Source of the DNA: Anaerolineaceae bacterium UBA3924
GTDB lineage: Bacteria; Chloroflexota; Anaerolineae; Anaerolineales; Anaerolineaceae
NCBI GenBank assembly: GCA_002385985.1
Contig: DGEO01000020.1
Coordinates: 21,338-68,009, forward strand
DNA length: 46,672 nt
Direction: 5' to 3'
Both the position numbers and the translations under genes were made by a program. Below, piece by piece: positions 38,655 through 46,672 of the stretch. Each line of letters opens with the position of its first letter. The first letter of the stretch is position 1. The notes under the pieces were generated by a model that saw nothing but the letters and a program-made list of their open reading frames with translations, was not told the origin of the DNA and did no database searches.

Positions 38655-41600
38655 TTATTCGCCAATCGTAAAGACCGCCCCGGCGCTCTGGCCCTGCACC
38701 TCAGGGAAATGATAGGCCCAGGCGCGGGCCGGCAGCACCTGATACTCGCCGGGCTGCACCGGGGTCAGGTAGTACACCAGCTGGTAGGTGCCGGCGGGCA
38801 GGAAGTCGCTGGTCCACATCAGGCTGTCGTCACGCACGGCCGGCTCGGAGAAGCGCCACCAACCCCAGCCGAAGGCAAAGGGGTCCCGGGCGTCGACGTA
38901 GGCCAGGGGGTTTTCCAGGGTCACGGTGGTGTTGAGCTGCGGGTTGGCCACTTCCATGCCCGCCGGAATGAAGTCCTCCACCACCACGTTGTAGGCCGGT
39001 TCGGCCAGCGTGATGGTCAGGCGGGCCACCACCGGCTGGACCTGGCCCAGCTCCGCCCGGTCGATCGGTGTGCATTCCGCCTCCCGGCAGTTCTGCCCGC
39101 CGGACAGGTACTCGCGTTCCACGGCGATGCCCTGCGAGAACGCCCGGGCCTCCTCCACAGGCATGGAGACGTCCAGATAAGCCCGGTAGTACAGCCGTCC
39201 CGGCCCCTCGCCGCGCTCAATCACCAGCGCGTTGGGGCTGTCCGGAAACAGCTGCGCCAGCGACGTTTCCGCCTGAACCGGCTGCAGCCCGCCCGGACCG
39301 GCAGCGCTGCCGCCGCCCAGCTCCATCCCGTTAAGGAATGCGGCGAAGTCAAAGCTGGCCTGCGCGTCGCCGCTGGCACGCATGTAGGCGGTCAGCGCGT
39401 TCAGCGTCCAGGCCGTCGTGTAGCTGCTCCCCCAGCCGCCGGCCGGCTTCCAGTTCGCCACCAGGTAGCGCGCCGCTTCAGCCAGCAGCGGAGAAGAAGG
39501 GTCCAGCTCGGCCAGCAGCGAGACCACCACCGACGTGGTGCTCACCGGCGTGGATAAGTTCCGCCAGTCGTCGTCCGGCGCGGTCCAGCTGGCTCCGGTG
39601 GCAGTTCGCGCGGCGCTGCCCCGCAGGTTTTCCACCAGCGCGGCGGCATCGGCGCTGTCCGGGTCGATGCCGCGCAGGGCAGCCGCCAGTAAAGCCTGCC
39701 CGGACGGCGAGAGCCGCTCCCGGTAAGGCAGCAGCGCGTCCGGCGGGACGTTCGTCAGGCCCGATTCCGAAAGCACGTAATTGATAAAGGCCAGGCGGTT
39801 GAGCTGCCAGTCCGGCGTGCCCGCTGACGGGGTGATCAGCGTGGCCATCAGGTAATTCTGCGCCGCCGATACCACCGCCTCACTGACGTCGAATCCGGCC
39901 TCCCGCGCGCGGACCAGCGCCAGCAGTCCGTAGGCCGTCAGGTGCGCATCCGGATCGGCCAGCGGCGCCCAGCCCCAGCCGCCGTCCGACAGCTGGCGCT
40001 GCTGCAGCGCTTCCACGTCCGCCGGAATGACCTCGCGCAGCAGAACCAGACGGTCCTCCATCCCGGCCTCGCTCAGGGCCAGGTAGGTCTGCGCGTTGGC
40101 CAGCAGCCGGGAGATGATTGGCTCGGTGAAGTCGTCATCCTCGGCCCGCAGGCCTTCCAGCTCGGCCAGCGCCAGCGCCGCCAGCGAGGGGGTCATTTCC
40201 ACGCGCAGCTCGCCGCCGCGCGGATCGCTGCTGCGCGGCAGGGAGACCAGCTCCAGTTCCTGCCCGGCCTGCTCGAGGATGCCGGTGGTGCCGAAGGTCT
40301 GGCGGCCGCGGTAGCGCAGGACCGGCACCTGCCCGCCCGCAGGCGTGGTCGCGTCCTGCAGATCGCCGGCCTCGGCGCGGAAGATCAGCTCGACGGCCTC
40401 CACGTCCTCCGCCGTGCCCCACCAGTAGACCTCCTGCCTCCCTCCGGCGGGCAGATCCACCGTCTGCACGGGCTGATGGTCCGCGTCCAGGCTGAAGCCG
40501 CTGGCGATTAGCTGCACCCTGGCCTCCAGATTACCGGCGGTGTTGTTTTGCACCACCGCGCCCAGGCGCACATGGTCGCCGGCGACGAAGAAACGCGGCG
40601 CCAGCGGGCGCACCAGCAGCGATTTGGTGGTCACCAGCTCGCTGACCAGCTCACCGACCCGGGCGTCGCCGGTCAGCCCCCGGGCGGTGATCACCCAGGT
40701 GGTCAGGTTGTCCGGCAGGGTGAAGGAGACCTGCGCCCGGCCGTTCTCATCGGTCTCCACCGCGGCGCTCCAGAAGGCGGTGTCCTCGAACTGCGCGCGC
40801 GGGTCCAGCTGCAGCAGGCCCTCATCCCCTCCGCCGCCACCCCCACCGATGGGCGAAGAAGCGATGCGGTCAGCCGAGACGGCCAGCGCCAGGCTGCTCC
40901 ACACGTTGAGCGGCCGCCGGCTGTAGAAGGCCTGCAGGATGTCCGGCGCGTTGGGATCCGCCAGCGCCAGCACGGCCCTGTCGACCGCAGCCAGCGAGAA
41001 CTCACCCTGCACCGGACGGCCGTCCGCATCGCGGGCCAGCAGGGTCAACCGGACCTCTTCGCCAGGCTCAGCCTGTTCAGGCTGCACTTCCAGCTCCAGG
41101 TTCAGCGACTGGCGCACCGGGGAAACCGGCAGCTCCAGCAGGCCGAAGCGGAAATCCGCCCGGCCTTCGCTGTCCCAGCCCAGCAGCGTGACGGTGACAT
41201 ACACATTGGGCGCGTACGCCTCCACCAGCGGGATTTCCAGCACCTCGCTGGTGCCGCTCAGGCGCAGGATTTCCGTGGTGATCACCTGCTCCCGCTCGAC
41301 TGTGACCAGCGCCAGCACCTCGCCGCCCAGCGGATTGGGCACGAAAACGCGAGCCAGGTCGCCAGGCCGGTAATCCATGCGCTCGGTGGTCAGCTCCAGC
41401 CGCTGGTTGGGCAGCTGCGGCCAGGGGGCCATTCCCGCACCGCCGACCCAGACCAGCACCTCGGTCAGCGCGCCTTCACCGCCAACCACCAGGCGGTAGG
41501 TTCCCGGCGTTTCGGGGGTGTAGGACAACCGCGCGGCGCCGTCCGGCCCGGTTTCAAAGTCCGTAGAGCCAACCGGCTCAACCTCTTCCTCAAACTCTGC

Positions 41601-44588
41601 CCAGCCTTCCGGCCCCAGGTTCCAGTTATGGGTCCATTCCACCCGCTGGAACTCCGCCCGCAGCCGGCGCCCGCCGGAGGACTCGCCTTCCCAGTCCTGG
41701 GTCCGGATGGAGAAGCCCAGCTCCTCCCCGGCCTGGCCGGACCAGGACTCCGGGCGCACGCCGATGGTGAAATCCGCCGCGCGGATCTGCACTTCCGCCC
41801 GCGCGCTCACCGGCAGCGCCGATTCATCCACCAGGGTCACTTCCAGGGTGAGAGACTGCAGTTCCTGCTCCAGCAGGTCTTCTGCCAGCTCAGCGCCCTC
41901 CCAGGAGAGCAGCATCCGGCCGTTCGCATCCGTGCGCCCCTCCCCCTGGGCAACCAGCCGGCCGCCGCCCAGCAGCCCCGGCATGGACAGGCTCATCCAG
42001 GACAGGTCCAGCCGCCCGGCCTGGTATCCGTCTGATAGCACGACCGGTTCCGGGATGGTGTACAGCTGCCAGATCAGCCGGACGCCATCCGCCGGGCCGC
42101 GGAAGAAATAATCAGCCTGGACTTCCGCCGCCAGATCCTCACCGGAGAGAATCTCCTCCGCGGCGAACTCCACCTGCAGATCAATTTCCGGCTTGCGGTA
42201 CGAGGCCACCTGGAAGGTGAGCACCGCGCCGGGGTAATCCGATGTGCTCAGGGTGTACATTCCGGCCGGGGCGTTTTCCGGCAGGGTGAACTGGCCCGAG
42301 GCAGTGCCGTAGTCTGACAGTGTCAGCCGGGCGGCGTGCAGTCCGGGGCGCTTTCCGGTGATCATGTCGAAGGGACCGAACGCTTCCACATCCAGGCCCA
42401 TGCCCCGCAGCGGAGTGTACCCGCTGACGCCCGGCTGCAGCGCGACAGCACGGTAGTACACGGTCTGCCCGGGGCGGTAGATCGGCCGGTCGGTGTACAG
42501 GTAGATCTGGGGATCGCTGCCCGCGAAGGTGGCCGGGATGTTGAACTCCCAGGGTGAAATGCCCTGATGCCAGTGGCTGGATGCCAGGGTGAAATTCTCC
42601 TGCCCCGGCTCGCCGCCGACCACCGTCACGGGCGAGTACACATCCAGGTCCTCCGGCAGTTCAATGTGCGCCAGGCCCTGCATGTCGGTCACCCCGCTGC
42701 CCACCTGCGCTCCGGAGGAAGTCCAGGCGGCCAGCTCCAGTCCGCTGACCGGTTCGCGGGTCTCCAGGTCCACCGCCCAGGCGACCAGCTCACCCTGCGC
42801 CTGCTTGAGCGTCAGGTGAATGCGGCTGGAGACCACGAAGAACGGCTCCGCCTGGAAGGGGGTGGTCTGCTGCGGAGCGCGAATGGAAAAGGCGTACAGC
42901 CCGTACGGAAGCGGACCCTGGTCCCTGGTGAGGGGCAGCTCAAAGCCGGTGTTCCGGTCGGCCGGCAGCGTCACCGGCACGCTCCAAGACTCCGCCCCCG
43001 CCATGCCCGGCCAGGAAACGAATCCGTCCAGCAGGCGGAGGTATTCCGCCAGCTGCGCCGGGCGGGCCTGCAGGTCTACCCGGTCGATGTTGGTCCCCTG
43101 CGCCCCGATGACCGCCTCACCCGGCCCGACAAAGACCGCGCTGGCGTTCATCTGCAGAATGGGGATGGTCAGGAAGGGGTCCACCGGCAAGGTGCGCACC
43201 TCGGTTACAAACGCTTCGCCCATCTCCTGCCCCCAGCGGTCGCGAAGGCCGGGCTGCAGCGTCAGGCGATAGGTCTGGTTCGGCGTGAAAGCGCCCAGAA
43301 CGTTGATGCTGTACCCGTCCGGGTCGCTGAAGTATACGCTCAGGTTGGGGACCTCCGGGTCCAGGCGGACGAAGTCCTCCAGGTCCTGGTCCATGTCCAG
43401 CGGCGCGGTCAGGTTAATGTGCACAAACCCGAATCCGCTGGAGACGTTCACCCCTTCCGCCGCCGGGTCCGGCTCCAGGCTTAGCACCGCCAGATCTCCC
43501 ACTGTGACGAACGTCCAGGCCGAATCTACGCCGAGCGGCGTGCCGCCCAGCCCGGCCGCCTGGCCGGAGAGCCGCAGGAAATAGCGAGAAGACCGCGCCA
43601 GCCGGTCCTCCGGCTGGATCACCAGCCGGGTGCCGTCTTCCTGCCACTCGGCCTGATAGGGCACCGCCTCGCCCTGCTCCGTGGTGAGAGTCAGATTGGC
43701 CTCCACGCTGTCCGGGTCCACCGGCTGGTTGAAGGTCAGGGTGAGCGCTGCGTCCAGCGCCAGCAGCCGGGTGGGTTCCGGATCGACCGACAGCAGGCGC
43801 GGCAGGGCCGTGGTGAAGGTCCACTCCGCCGGCTCGGTCTCCAGCGGCGCGCCCTGCGCGGAGGTCAGTTCTGGGTTCAGGCGCAGGCGGTACTCCACCC
43901 CGCCCTGCAGCGCGGGCATACCGTAATAGATGTAGGTGCTGGTGTTCAGCCACTCGCCGCGCCCGCCCGTGTCCGGCTCCAGAGTGAAGGCGGCGGGCAG
44001 GTCTGCGGAATCAGCGCCCAGCGGCACCACCGGCTGGTTGAAGGTCACCGCGATGGCCGCGGTCGGGTCCAGGTCCAAGGTGCCGGGCAGCGGAAGCCGC
44101 TCGGTCACCTGCAGGGGGCCGGGGGTCTGGTAGACGAACTGGTCCGCTTCCCCCAGCGCCAGCCCGCTGCTGGAGCGGGCGGTTTCCGCCAGGGTGAACT
44201 GCACCTGCGTGTTCGGGGCGAACGGCTCGGCTGGGCGGAACTGAAGCGTGGCTGCGTCCAGCCAGGCCAGCTCACCCGGCACTTCCGGGGTCACCTGGAG
44301 GGCCGCTTCGACCGTGCCCGTGTCCATGGGCTGGTTAAAATAGAAGGTCACCGGGCTGTCGACGCCCAGCAGACCGGCAGGCGGATCCGACTCCACCACC
44401 GCCGGCGGCAGGTCCAGCCTGGCGGAGGGGTTCAGCGTTGGCGGCACTCCCTCCGTCGTGGGGGTCGGGGTTGGTTGGGCCGGCTCGGGCCGCGCGGACG
44501 GCACGCACGCGGTGACCAGCAGGCTCAGCAGAAGAAACAGCGCGAACGGGCGCTGCCAGCGCCGGGTGTTGTCCTTGAGGTGGTTCAC
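38655..44588 (-). CDS. Giant alpha-2-macroglobulin family lipoprotein lacking the thioester motif
   Basis: This 1977-residue secreted lipoprotein has a basic start, a hydrophobic helix and the lipobox LLVTAC, so it is probably anchored to the membrane. A Pro/Thr-rich linker follows, then about four Ig-like (Big_5/SbsA-type) repeats (residues about 60-460; each has a FNQP or similar strand). The macroglobulin region has YTDRPIYRPGQTV near 695, a glycine run before a possible bait region near 1245, and the A2M-domain signature LPDNLTTWVITARG near 1295. Where the thioester domain should read CxEQ, it reads FTEP (residues 1487-1490), followed by the normal ISRLL helix and a GGWGW toroid motif. 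It should not form covalent traps by thioester. The GTG at 44588 was chosen because AAGGAG is 7 bases upstream; the ATG at 44612 is within 12 bases of the predicted transcription start. Confidence 0.9.
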   Translation of the reverse strand: MNHLKDNTRRWQRPFALFLLLSLLVTACVPSARPEPAQPTPTPTTEGVPPTLNPSARLDLPPAVVESDPPAGLLGVDSPVTFYFNQPMDTGTVEAALQVTPEVPGELAWLDAATLQFRPAEPFAPNTQVQFTLAETARSSSGLALGEADQFVYQTPGPLQVTERLPLPGTLDLDPTAAIAVTFNQPVVPLGADSADLPAAFTLEPDTGGRGEWLNTSTYIYYGMPALQGGVEYRLRLNPELTSAQGAPLETEPAEWTFTTALPRLLSVDPEPTRLLALDAALTLTFNQPVDPDSVEANLTLTTEQGEAVPYQAEWQEDGTRLVIQPEDRLARSSRYFLRLSGQAAGLGGTPLGVDSAWTFVTVGDLAVLSLEPDPAAEGVNVSSGFGFVHINLTAPLDMDQDLEDFVRLDPEVPNLSVYFSDPDGYSINVLGAFTPNQTYRLTLQPGLRDRWGQEMGEAFVTEVRTLPVDPFLTIPILQMNASAVFVGPGEAVIGAQGTNIDRVDLQARPAQLAEYLRLLDGFVSWPGMAGAESWSVPVTLPADRNTGFELPLTRDQGPLPYGLYAFSIRAPQQTTPFQAEPFFVVSSRIHLTLKQAQGELVAWAVDLETREPVSGLELAAWTSSGAQVGSGVTDMQGLAHIELPEDLDVYSPVTVVGGEPGQENFTLASSHWHQGISPWEFNIPATFAGSDPQIYLYTDRPIYRPGQTVYYRAVALQPGVSGYTPLRGMGLDVEAFGPFDMITGKRPGLHAARLTLSDYGTASGQFTLPENAPAGMYTLSTSDYPGAVLTFQVASYRKPEIDLQVEFAAEEILSGEDLAAEVQADYFFRGPADGVRLIWQLYTIPEPVVLSDGYQAGRLDLSWMSLSMPGLLGGGRLVAQGEGRTDANGRMLLSWEGAELAEDLLEQELQSLTLEVTLVDESALPVSARAEVQIRAADFTIGVRPESWSGQAGEELGFSIRTQDWEGESSGGRRLRAEFQRVEWTHNWNLGPEGWAEFEEEVEPVGSTDFETGPDGAARLSYTPETPGTYRLVVGGEGALTEVLVWVGGAGMAPWPQLPNQRLELTTERMDYRPGDLARVFVPNPLGGEVLALVTVEREQVITTEILRLSGTSEVLEIPLVEAYAPNVYVTVTLLGWDSEGRADFRFGLLELPVSPVRQSLNLELEVQPEQAEPGEEVRLTLLARDADGRPVQGEFSLAAVDRAVLALADPNAPDILQAFYSRRPLNVWSSLALAVSADRIASSPIGGGGGGGDEGLLQLDPRAQFEDTAFWSAAVETDENGRAQVSFTLPDNLTTWVITARGLTGDARVGELVSELVTTKSLLVRPLAPRFFVAGDHVRLGAVVQNNTAGNLEARVQLIASGFSLDADHQPVQTVDLPAGGRQEVYWWGTAEDVEAVELIFRAEAGDLQDATTPAGGQVPVLRYRGRQTFGTTGILEQAGQELELVSLPRSSDPRGGELRVEMTPSLAALALAELEGLRAEDDDFTEPIISRLLANAQTYLALSEAGMEDRLVLLREVIPADVEALQQRQLSDGGWGWAPLADPDAHLTAYGLLALVRAREAGFDVSEAVVSAAQNYLMATLITPSAGTPDWQLNRLAFINYVLSESGLTNVPPDALLPYRERLSPSGQALLAAALRGIDPDSADAAALVENLRGSAARTATGASWTAPDDDWRNLSTPVSTTSVVVSLLAELDPSSPLLAEAARYLVANWKPAGGWGSSYTTAWTLNALTAYMRASGDAQASFDFAAFLNGMELGGGSAAGPGGLQPVQAETSLAQLFPDSPNALVIERGEGPGRLYYRAYLDVSMPVEEARAFSQGIAVEREYLSGGQNCREAECTPIDRAELGQVQPVVARLTITLAEPAYNVVVEDFIPAGMEVANPQLNTTVTLENPLAYVDARDPFAFGWGWWRFSEPAVRDDSLMWTSDFLPAGTYQLVYYLTPVQPGEYQVLPARAWAYHFPEVQGQSAGAVFTIGE

Positions 44589-44630
44589 GTCTACGCTCCT
44601 TGTCCGGTCCATCAGGGATCCGCTAATTTG

Positions 44631-44672
44631 ATTATACGGGGTTCAAACCACTATTTGCAGGACCGCTCCTGC
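44631..44672. promoter_or_regulatory. Promoter box of the macroglobulin gene with adjacent dyad
   Basis: On the minus strand TATAAT (44636-44631) would start transcription near 44624, with no strong -35 box. The dyad GCAGGA-CCGC-TCCTGC (44657-44672) lies just upstream, between this box and the divergent PAP2 promoter, and could be an operator acting on both. Confidence 0.45.
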
Positions 44673-44718
44673 ACCACACCGTAGACGATGGCGATGCGCC
44701 ATTCGTTCCCGGAGGGCT

Positions 44719-44747
44719 TTGCGCGCAGCCGCGCTTCAAGGTATACT
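44719..44747 (+). promoter_or_regulatory. Promoter of the PAP2 gene
   Basis: TTGCGC (44719-44724) and TATACT (44742-44747) are 17 bp apart, giving a start near 44754, about 40 bases before the ATG. Confidence 0.6.
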
Positions 44748-44794
44748 CTCGCTCGACACACCCTGCTGATCTGGAAAGGCCCGACCTGCCTGCC

Positions 44795-45340
44795 ATGACC
44801 TTGAAATCCATCCTCGCCTGGGACCAGCACTGGACATCCCGCCTGCACTTGAGCCGCGACAGCGGCCTGGCCTGGCGTCTGGCCGCTGTGCTGGCCCACT
44901 CCGGGGACTCGTGGTTCTGGCTGCCCGGTCTGGGGCTGATCTGGCTATTCTCGCGCGGCGAATGGCACGCCCGTGCGGCCATCATGGCGGTGGGCGTCTT
45001 CGCTCTGGCGGTGCTGGTCATGCTGATCAAGTTCACCGTCAAACGGGCCCGACCGGACGGCGACTGGGGCGCGGTCTACCGGCAGACCGATCCGCACTCC
45101 TTCCCCTCCGGGCACGCCGCCCGCGCTTTTTTGCTGCTCATCCTGGCCTGGGCACTGGGTCCGTCCTGGCTGGCCGTCGCCCTGACCCTGTGGGCGCCGC
45201 TGGTGGCCCTCTCGCGAGTGGTCACCCGCATGCACTACCTCTCCGACGTGCTGGCCGGCGCGCTGCTGGGCGTGGTTTTCTCCGCGGTCGTGCTGGCCCT
45301 GGTCCCCCTGCTGATGCGGTTTTTCCCCTTCCTGTTCTGA
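44795..45340 (+). CDS. PAP2 family membrane phosphatase
   Basis: The 181-residue protein has five or six hydrophobic helices and the full acid-phosphatase signature: K-x6-RP as KFTVKRARP (Lys79, Arg86, Pro87), PSGH (104-107) and SR-x5-H-x3-D as SRVVTRMHYLSD (Arg141, His147, Asp151). Such enzymes dephosphorylate phosphatidic acid, diacylglycerol pyrophosphate or undecaprenyl pyrophosphate on the outer membrane face. The last would suit the lipid-linked glycan genes at the other end of the window, but the substrate is not readable. It has no strong ribosome-binding site. It is divergent from the macroglobulin gene and followed by the selenocysteine tRNA gene. Confidence 0.92.
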   Translation: MTLKSILAWDQHWTSRLHLSRDSGLAWRLAAVLAHSGDSWFWLPGLGLIWLFSRGEWHARAAIMAVGVFALAVLVMLIKFTVKRARPDGDWGAVYRQTDPHSFPSGHAARAFLLLILAWALGPSWLAVALTLWAPLVALSRVVTRMHYLSDVLAGALLGVVFSAVVLALVPLLMRFFPFLF

Positions 45341-45362
45341 TCCGCCGCGCTTCCCACTCAGG

Positions 45363-45392
45363 TTGACAGGTTCCCTCCCATTGAAGTATTCT
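45363..45392 (+). promoter_or_regulatory. selC: Promoter of the selenocysteine tRNA gene
   Basis: A perfect TTGACA (45363-45368) and TATTCT (45387-45392) are 18 bp apart. The start falls at about 45399-45400, the first base of the tRNA. Confidence 0.6.
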
Positions 45393-45399
45393 TAATGAC

Positions 45400-45495
45400 G
45401 GGAATGGCTGAGTCCCGGTGGGCTCCCCGGTCTTCAAAACCGGTGGCGGGCCGTTATGCGGGCCGCGGTGGGTTCGACCCCCATCCATTCCCGCC
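45400..45495 (+). tRNA. selC: tRNA-Sec (anticodon TCA)
   Basis: The fold is the bacterial 8+5 form. The acceptor is 8 bp (GGGAATGG with CCATTCCC). The D stem is 6 bp, GAGTCC and GGGCTC, with the 4-base loop CGGT. The anticodon stem CCGGT/ACCGG holds the loop CTTCAAA with anticodon TCA at 45434-45436. A 24-base variable arm follows (45444-45467), then a 5-bp T stem GTGGG/CCCAT with loop TTCGACC. The discriminator is G (45493) and CC follows; the terminal A of CCA is not encoded (T at 45496). A T run ends the transcript. TCA pairs with UGA, and the long D stem, tetraloop and long variable arm exclude a suppressor or Ser tRNA. Confidence 0.95.
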
Positions 45496-45530
45496 TTTTT
45501 AATAACCGGTACCAGCCCTACAGGTGGATG

Positions 45531-46672
45531 ATGGACTATAAATGGGCTCAACCAACGGAAGTGGAAGATCCGATCGACGACCAGGTCGAAGCGCTGGTCC
45601 GGCGGGTCTTTTCTGTAACAGACCGCACCCTCGGCGATCCCCGGCGGAGCTACCTGGTGCGCTACGGCGGGCAGCTGCTCAACCCGGATTCGGAAGGCGC
45701 GTACGATTTTCTCTACTCGAGCCTGCGCCCCCACGGCCTGACGCCGCTCTTCCGGGTTGAAGAGGGCCGTCAGGCGGTTTATCTGGTGCCCAGCCCGCCC
45801 GAACCCCGGCCGTCGAACCGGCTGGTGAATCTGGTGCTGCTGGTCCTGACGATGATGAGCGTGCTCTTCGCCGGGGCATTGTTTGCCGCCGGTAACGACC
45901 TGCCCGGCACCTGGGCAGAGGGCGTGCGCTTTATCCTCACCGGCTGGCCGTTTGCCCTGAGCATCATGGCCATCCTGGGCGCGCACGAGATGGGCCATTA
46001 CCTCACCGGGCGGTATCACGGCATCCAGCTCACCCTGCCCTATTTCATTCCCTTCCCGCTCAGCCCCTTCGGCACCATGGGCGCTTTTATCAGCATGAAA
46101 GCGCCGCCCAAAAACCGCAATCACCTGCTGGATGTGGGCATCGCCGGGCCGCTGGCGGGCTTTATCATCGCCGTCCCCGTGCTGCTGATCGGTCTGTCGC
46201 TTTCCACCGTCTCGACCTTGCCCGCAGCCCCGTCCGGCGGGCCGGTGCTCCTGCTGGAGGGCAATTCCATCTTCTATCTGGGAGCCAAATACCTGGTCTT
46301 CGGCCGGCTGCTGCCCGCACCGGAGTCCTATCAGGGCATCCCGGCGCTGATCTACTGGATCCGCTACCTGCTCGCCGGGTCACCGCTGCCCTACGGCGGG
46401 CTGGACGTCAGCCTGCATCCGGTCGCATGGGCCGGCTGGGCCGGCCTGCTGGTGACGGGCCTCAACCTGCTGCCGGCCGGCCAGCTCGACGGCGGGCACG
46501 TGCTCTACGTGCTCTTCGGCCGCGAGCGGGCCAGGCTGCTGCTGCCCCTGCTGCTGGTGGCCATGGTCGGCCTGGGCTTCATCTGGTCCGGCTGGTGGCT
46601 GTGGGCGCTGCTGCTGTTTGTGCTCGGCCGCCAGTACGCCGAGCCGCTGGACCAGATCACCCCGCTCAGCCC
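45531..46672 (+). CDS. Site-2 protease family membrane metalloprotease (3' partial)
   Basis: 380 codons are visible and the frame is open at the window end. A soluble N-terminal region of about 95 residues (KWAQPTEVEDPIDDQVEALV and on) precedes the membrane domain. The zinc motif HEMGH is at His152, Glu153 and His156, with the LGAHEMGHYLTGRYHGI helix, and the third ligand motif is NLLPAGQLDGGH. The layout matches EGY1-3-like site-2 proteases of bacteria and plastids. The start is the second of two adjacent ATGs after AGGTGG. It lies 36 bases after the tRNA-Sec gene on the same strand. Confidence 0.9.
   Translation, partial: MDYKWAQPTEVEDPIDDQVEALVRRVFSVTDRTLGDPRRSYLVRYGGQLLNPDSEGAYDFLYSSLRPHGLTPLFRVEEGRQAVYLVPSPPEPRPSNRLVNLVLLVLTMMSVLFAGALFAAGNDLPGTWAEGVRFILTGWPFALSIMAILGAHEMGHYLTGRYHGIQLTLPYFIPFPLSPFGTMGAFISMKAPPKNRNHLLDVGIAGPLAGFIIAVPVLLIGLSLSTVSTLPAAPSGGPVLLLEGNSIFYLGAKYLVFGRLLPAPESYQGIPALIYWIRYLLAGSPLPYGGLDVSLHPVAWAGWAGLLVTGLNLLPAGQLDGGHVLYVLFGRERARLLLPLLLVAMVGLGFIWSGWWLWALLLFVLGRQYAEPLDQITPLS

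Noticed and set aside
22369..45376. The 12-mer GACAGGTTCCCT shared by the hrcA-kamA spacer (22369-22380) and the tRNA-Sec promoter (45365-45376)
   Set aside because: Dozens of 12-mers are expected to repeat by chance in 46 kb, and the flanks differ.
45400..45495. Reading the tRNA at 45.4 kb as a serine tRNA or a UGA suppressor
   Set aside because: The 8-bp acceptor, 6-bp D stem with a 4-base loop and 24-base variable arm together fit only tRNA-Sec.
1..46672. CRISPR arrays, insertion sequences, prophage genes or toxin-antitoxin pairs
   Set aside because: No spaced direct repeats, transposase or integrase motifs, or small paired toxin-antitoxin-like genes were seen on either strand.

Overview
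The window is a GC-rich bacterial chromosome segment with 41 protein genes (the first and last cut by the window edges), one tRNA gene and several well-resolved regulatory sites. The gene set fits Chloroflexota, probably class Anaerolineae. It combines an HrcA/CIRCE chaperone operon, a valS T-box leader, DUF951 and DUF2905 proteins, a membrane-bound group 4 [NiFe] hydrogenase, lysine 2,3-aminomutase and a giant lipoprotein of the alpha-2-macroglobulin family. The phylum is an inference from gene content, not from a marker tree.

1-9.7 kb is a surface-polysaccharide locus with two converging arms. The plus arm holds a Wzz-like chain-length protein (5' truncated), an O-antigen ligase/polymerase-like protein and a WecA/TagO-type polyprenyl-phosphate sugar-1-phosphate transferase. 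The minus arm holds a nucleotide-sugar dehydrogenase, an epimerase, a Wzx-like flippase, a GT4 glycosyltransferase and a GT39-like membrane glycosyltransferase. Together they supply sugar precursors, lipid-linked initiation, extension, flipping and length control. The arms meet tail to tail with a 128-bp coding overlap.

9.7-12.3 kb (minus) carries DUF951, tsaE, tsaB, rimI and a family-4 uracil-DNA glycosylase. 12.4-15.4 kb (plus) carries a small site-2 protease, a prephenate-dehydrogenase-like protein, a GIY-YIG protein and galK. Overlapping divergent promoters separate the two groups. A purine-type phosphoribosyltransferase and a DUF2905 membrane protein follow on the minus strand.

16.5-22.3 kb (minus) is the heat-shock operon hrcA-grpE-dnaK-dnaJ-prmA. 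It has a perfect CIRCE operator just downstream of a good sigma-A-type promoter, and a perfect 17-bp-arm hairpin between dnaK and dnaJ. The divergent plus-strand unit is kamA plus an aldo/keto reductase. valS follows, behind a full T-box leader with a GTC (valine) specifier. The promoter of that leader has a perfect palindrome between its -35 and -10 boxes.

28.1-29.8 kb holds a 567-residue protein I cannot assign. 29.9-38.4 kb (minus) is an 11-gene operon for an ion-translocating group 4 [NiFe] hydrogenase: an antiporter-like membrane arm, a NuoA-like subunit, the hydrogenase arm, and a dedicated maturation protease. A Rex-like operator lies upstream. 38.6-44.6 kb is one alpha-2-macroglobulin lipoprotein that has lost its thioester motif. 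The right end holds a PAP2 phosphatase, a selenocysteine tRNA gene with the canonical bacterial fold, and a second site-2 protease cut by the window edge.
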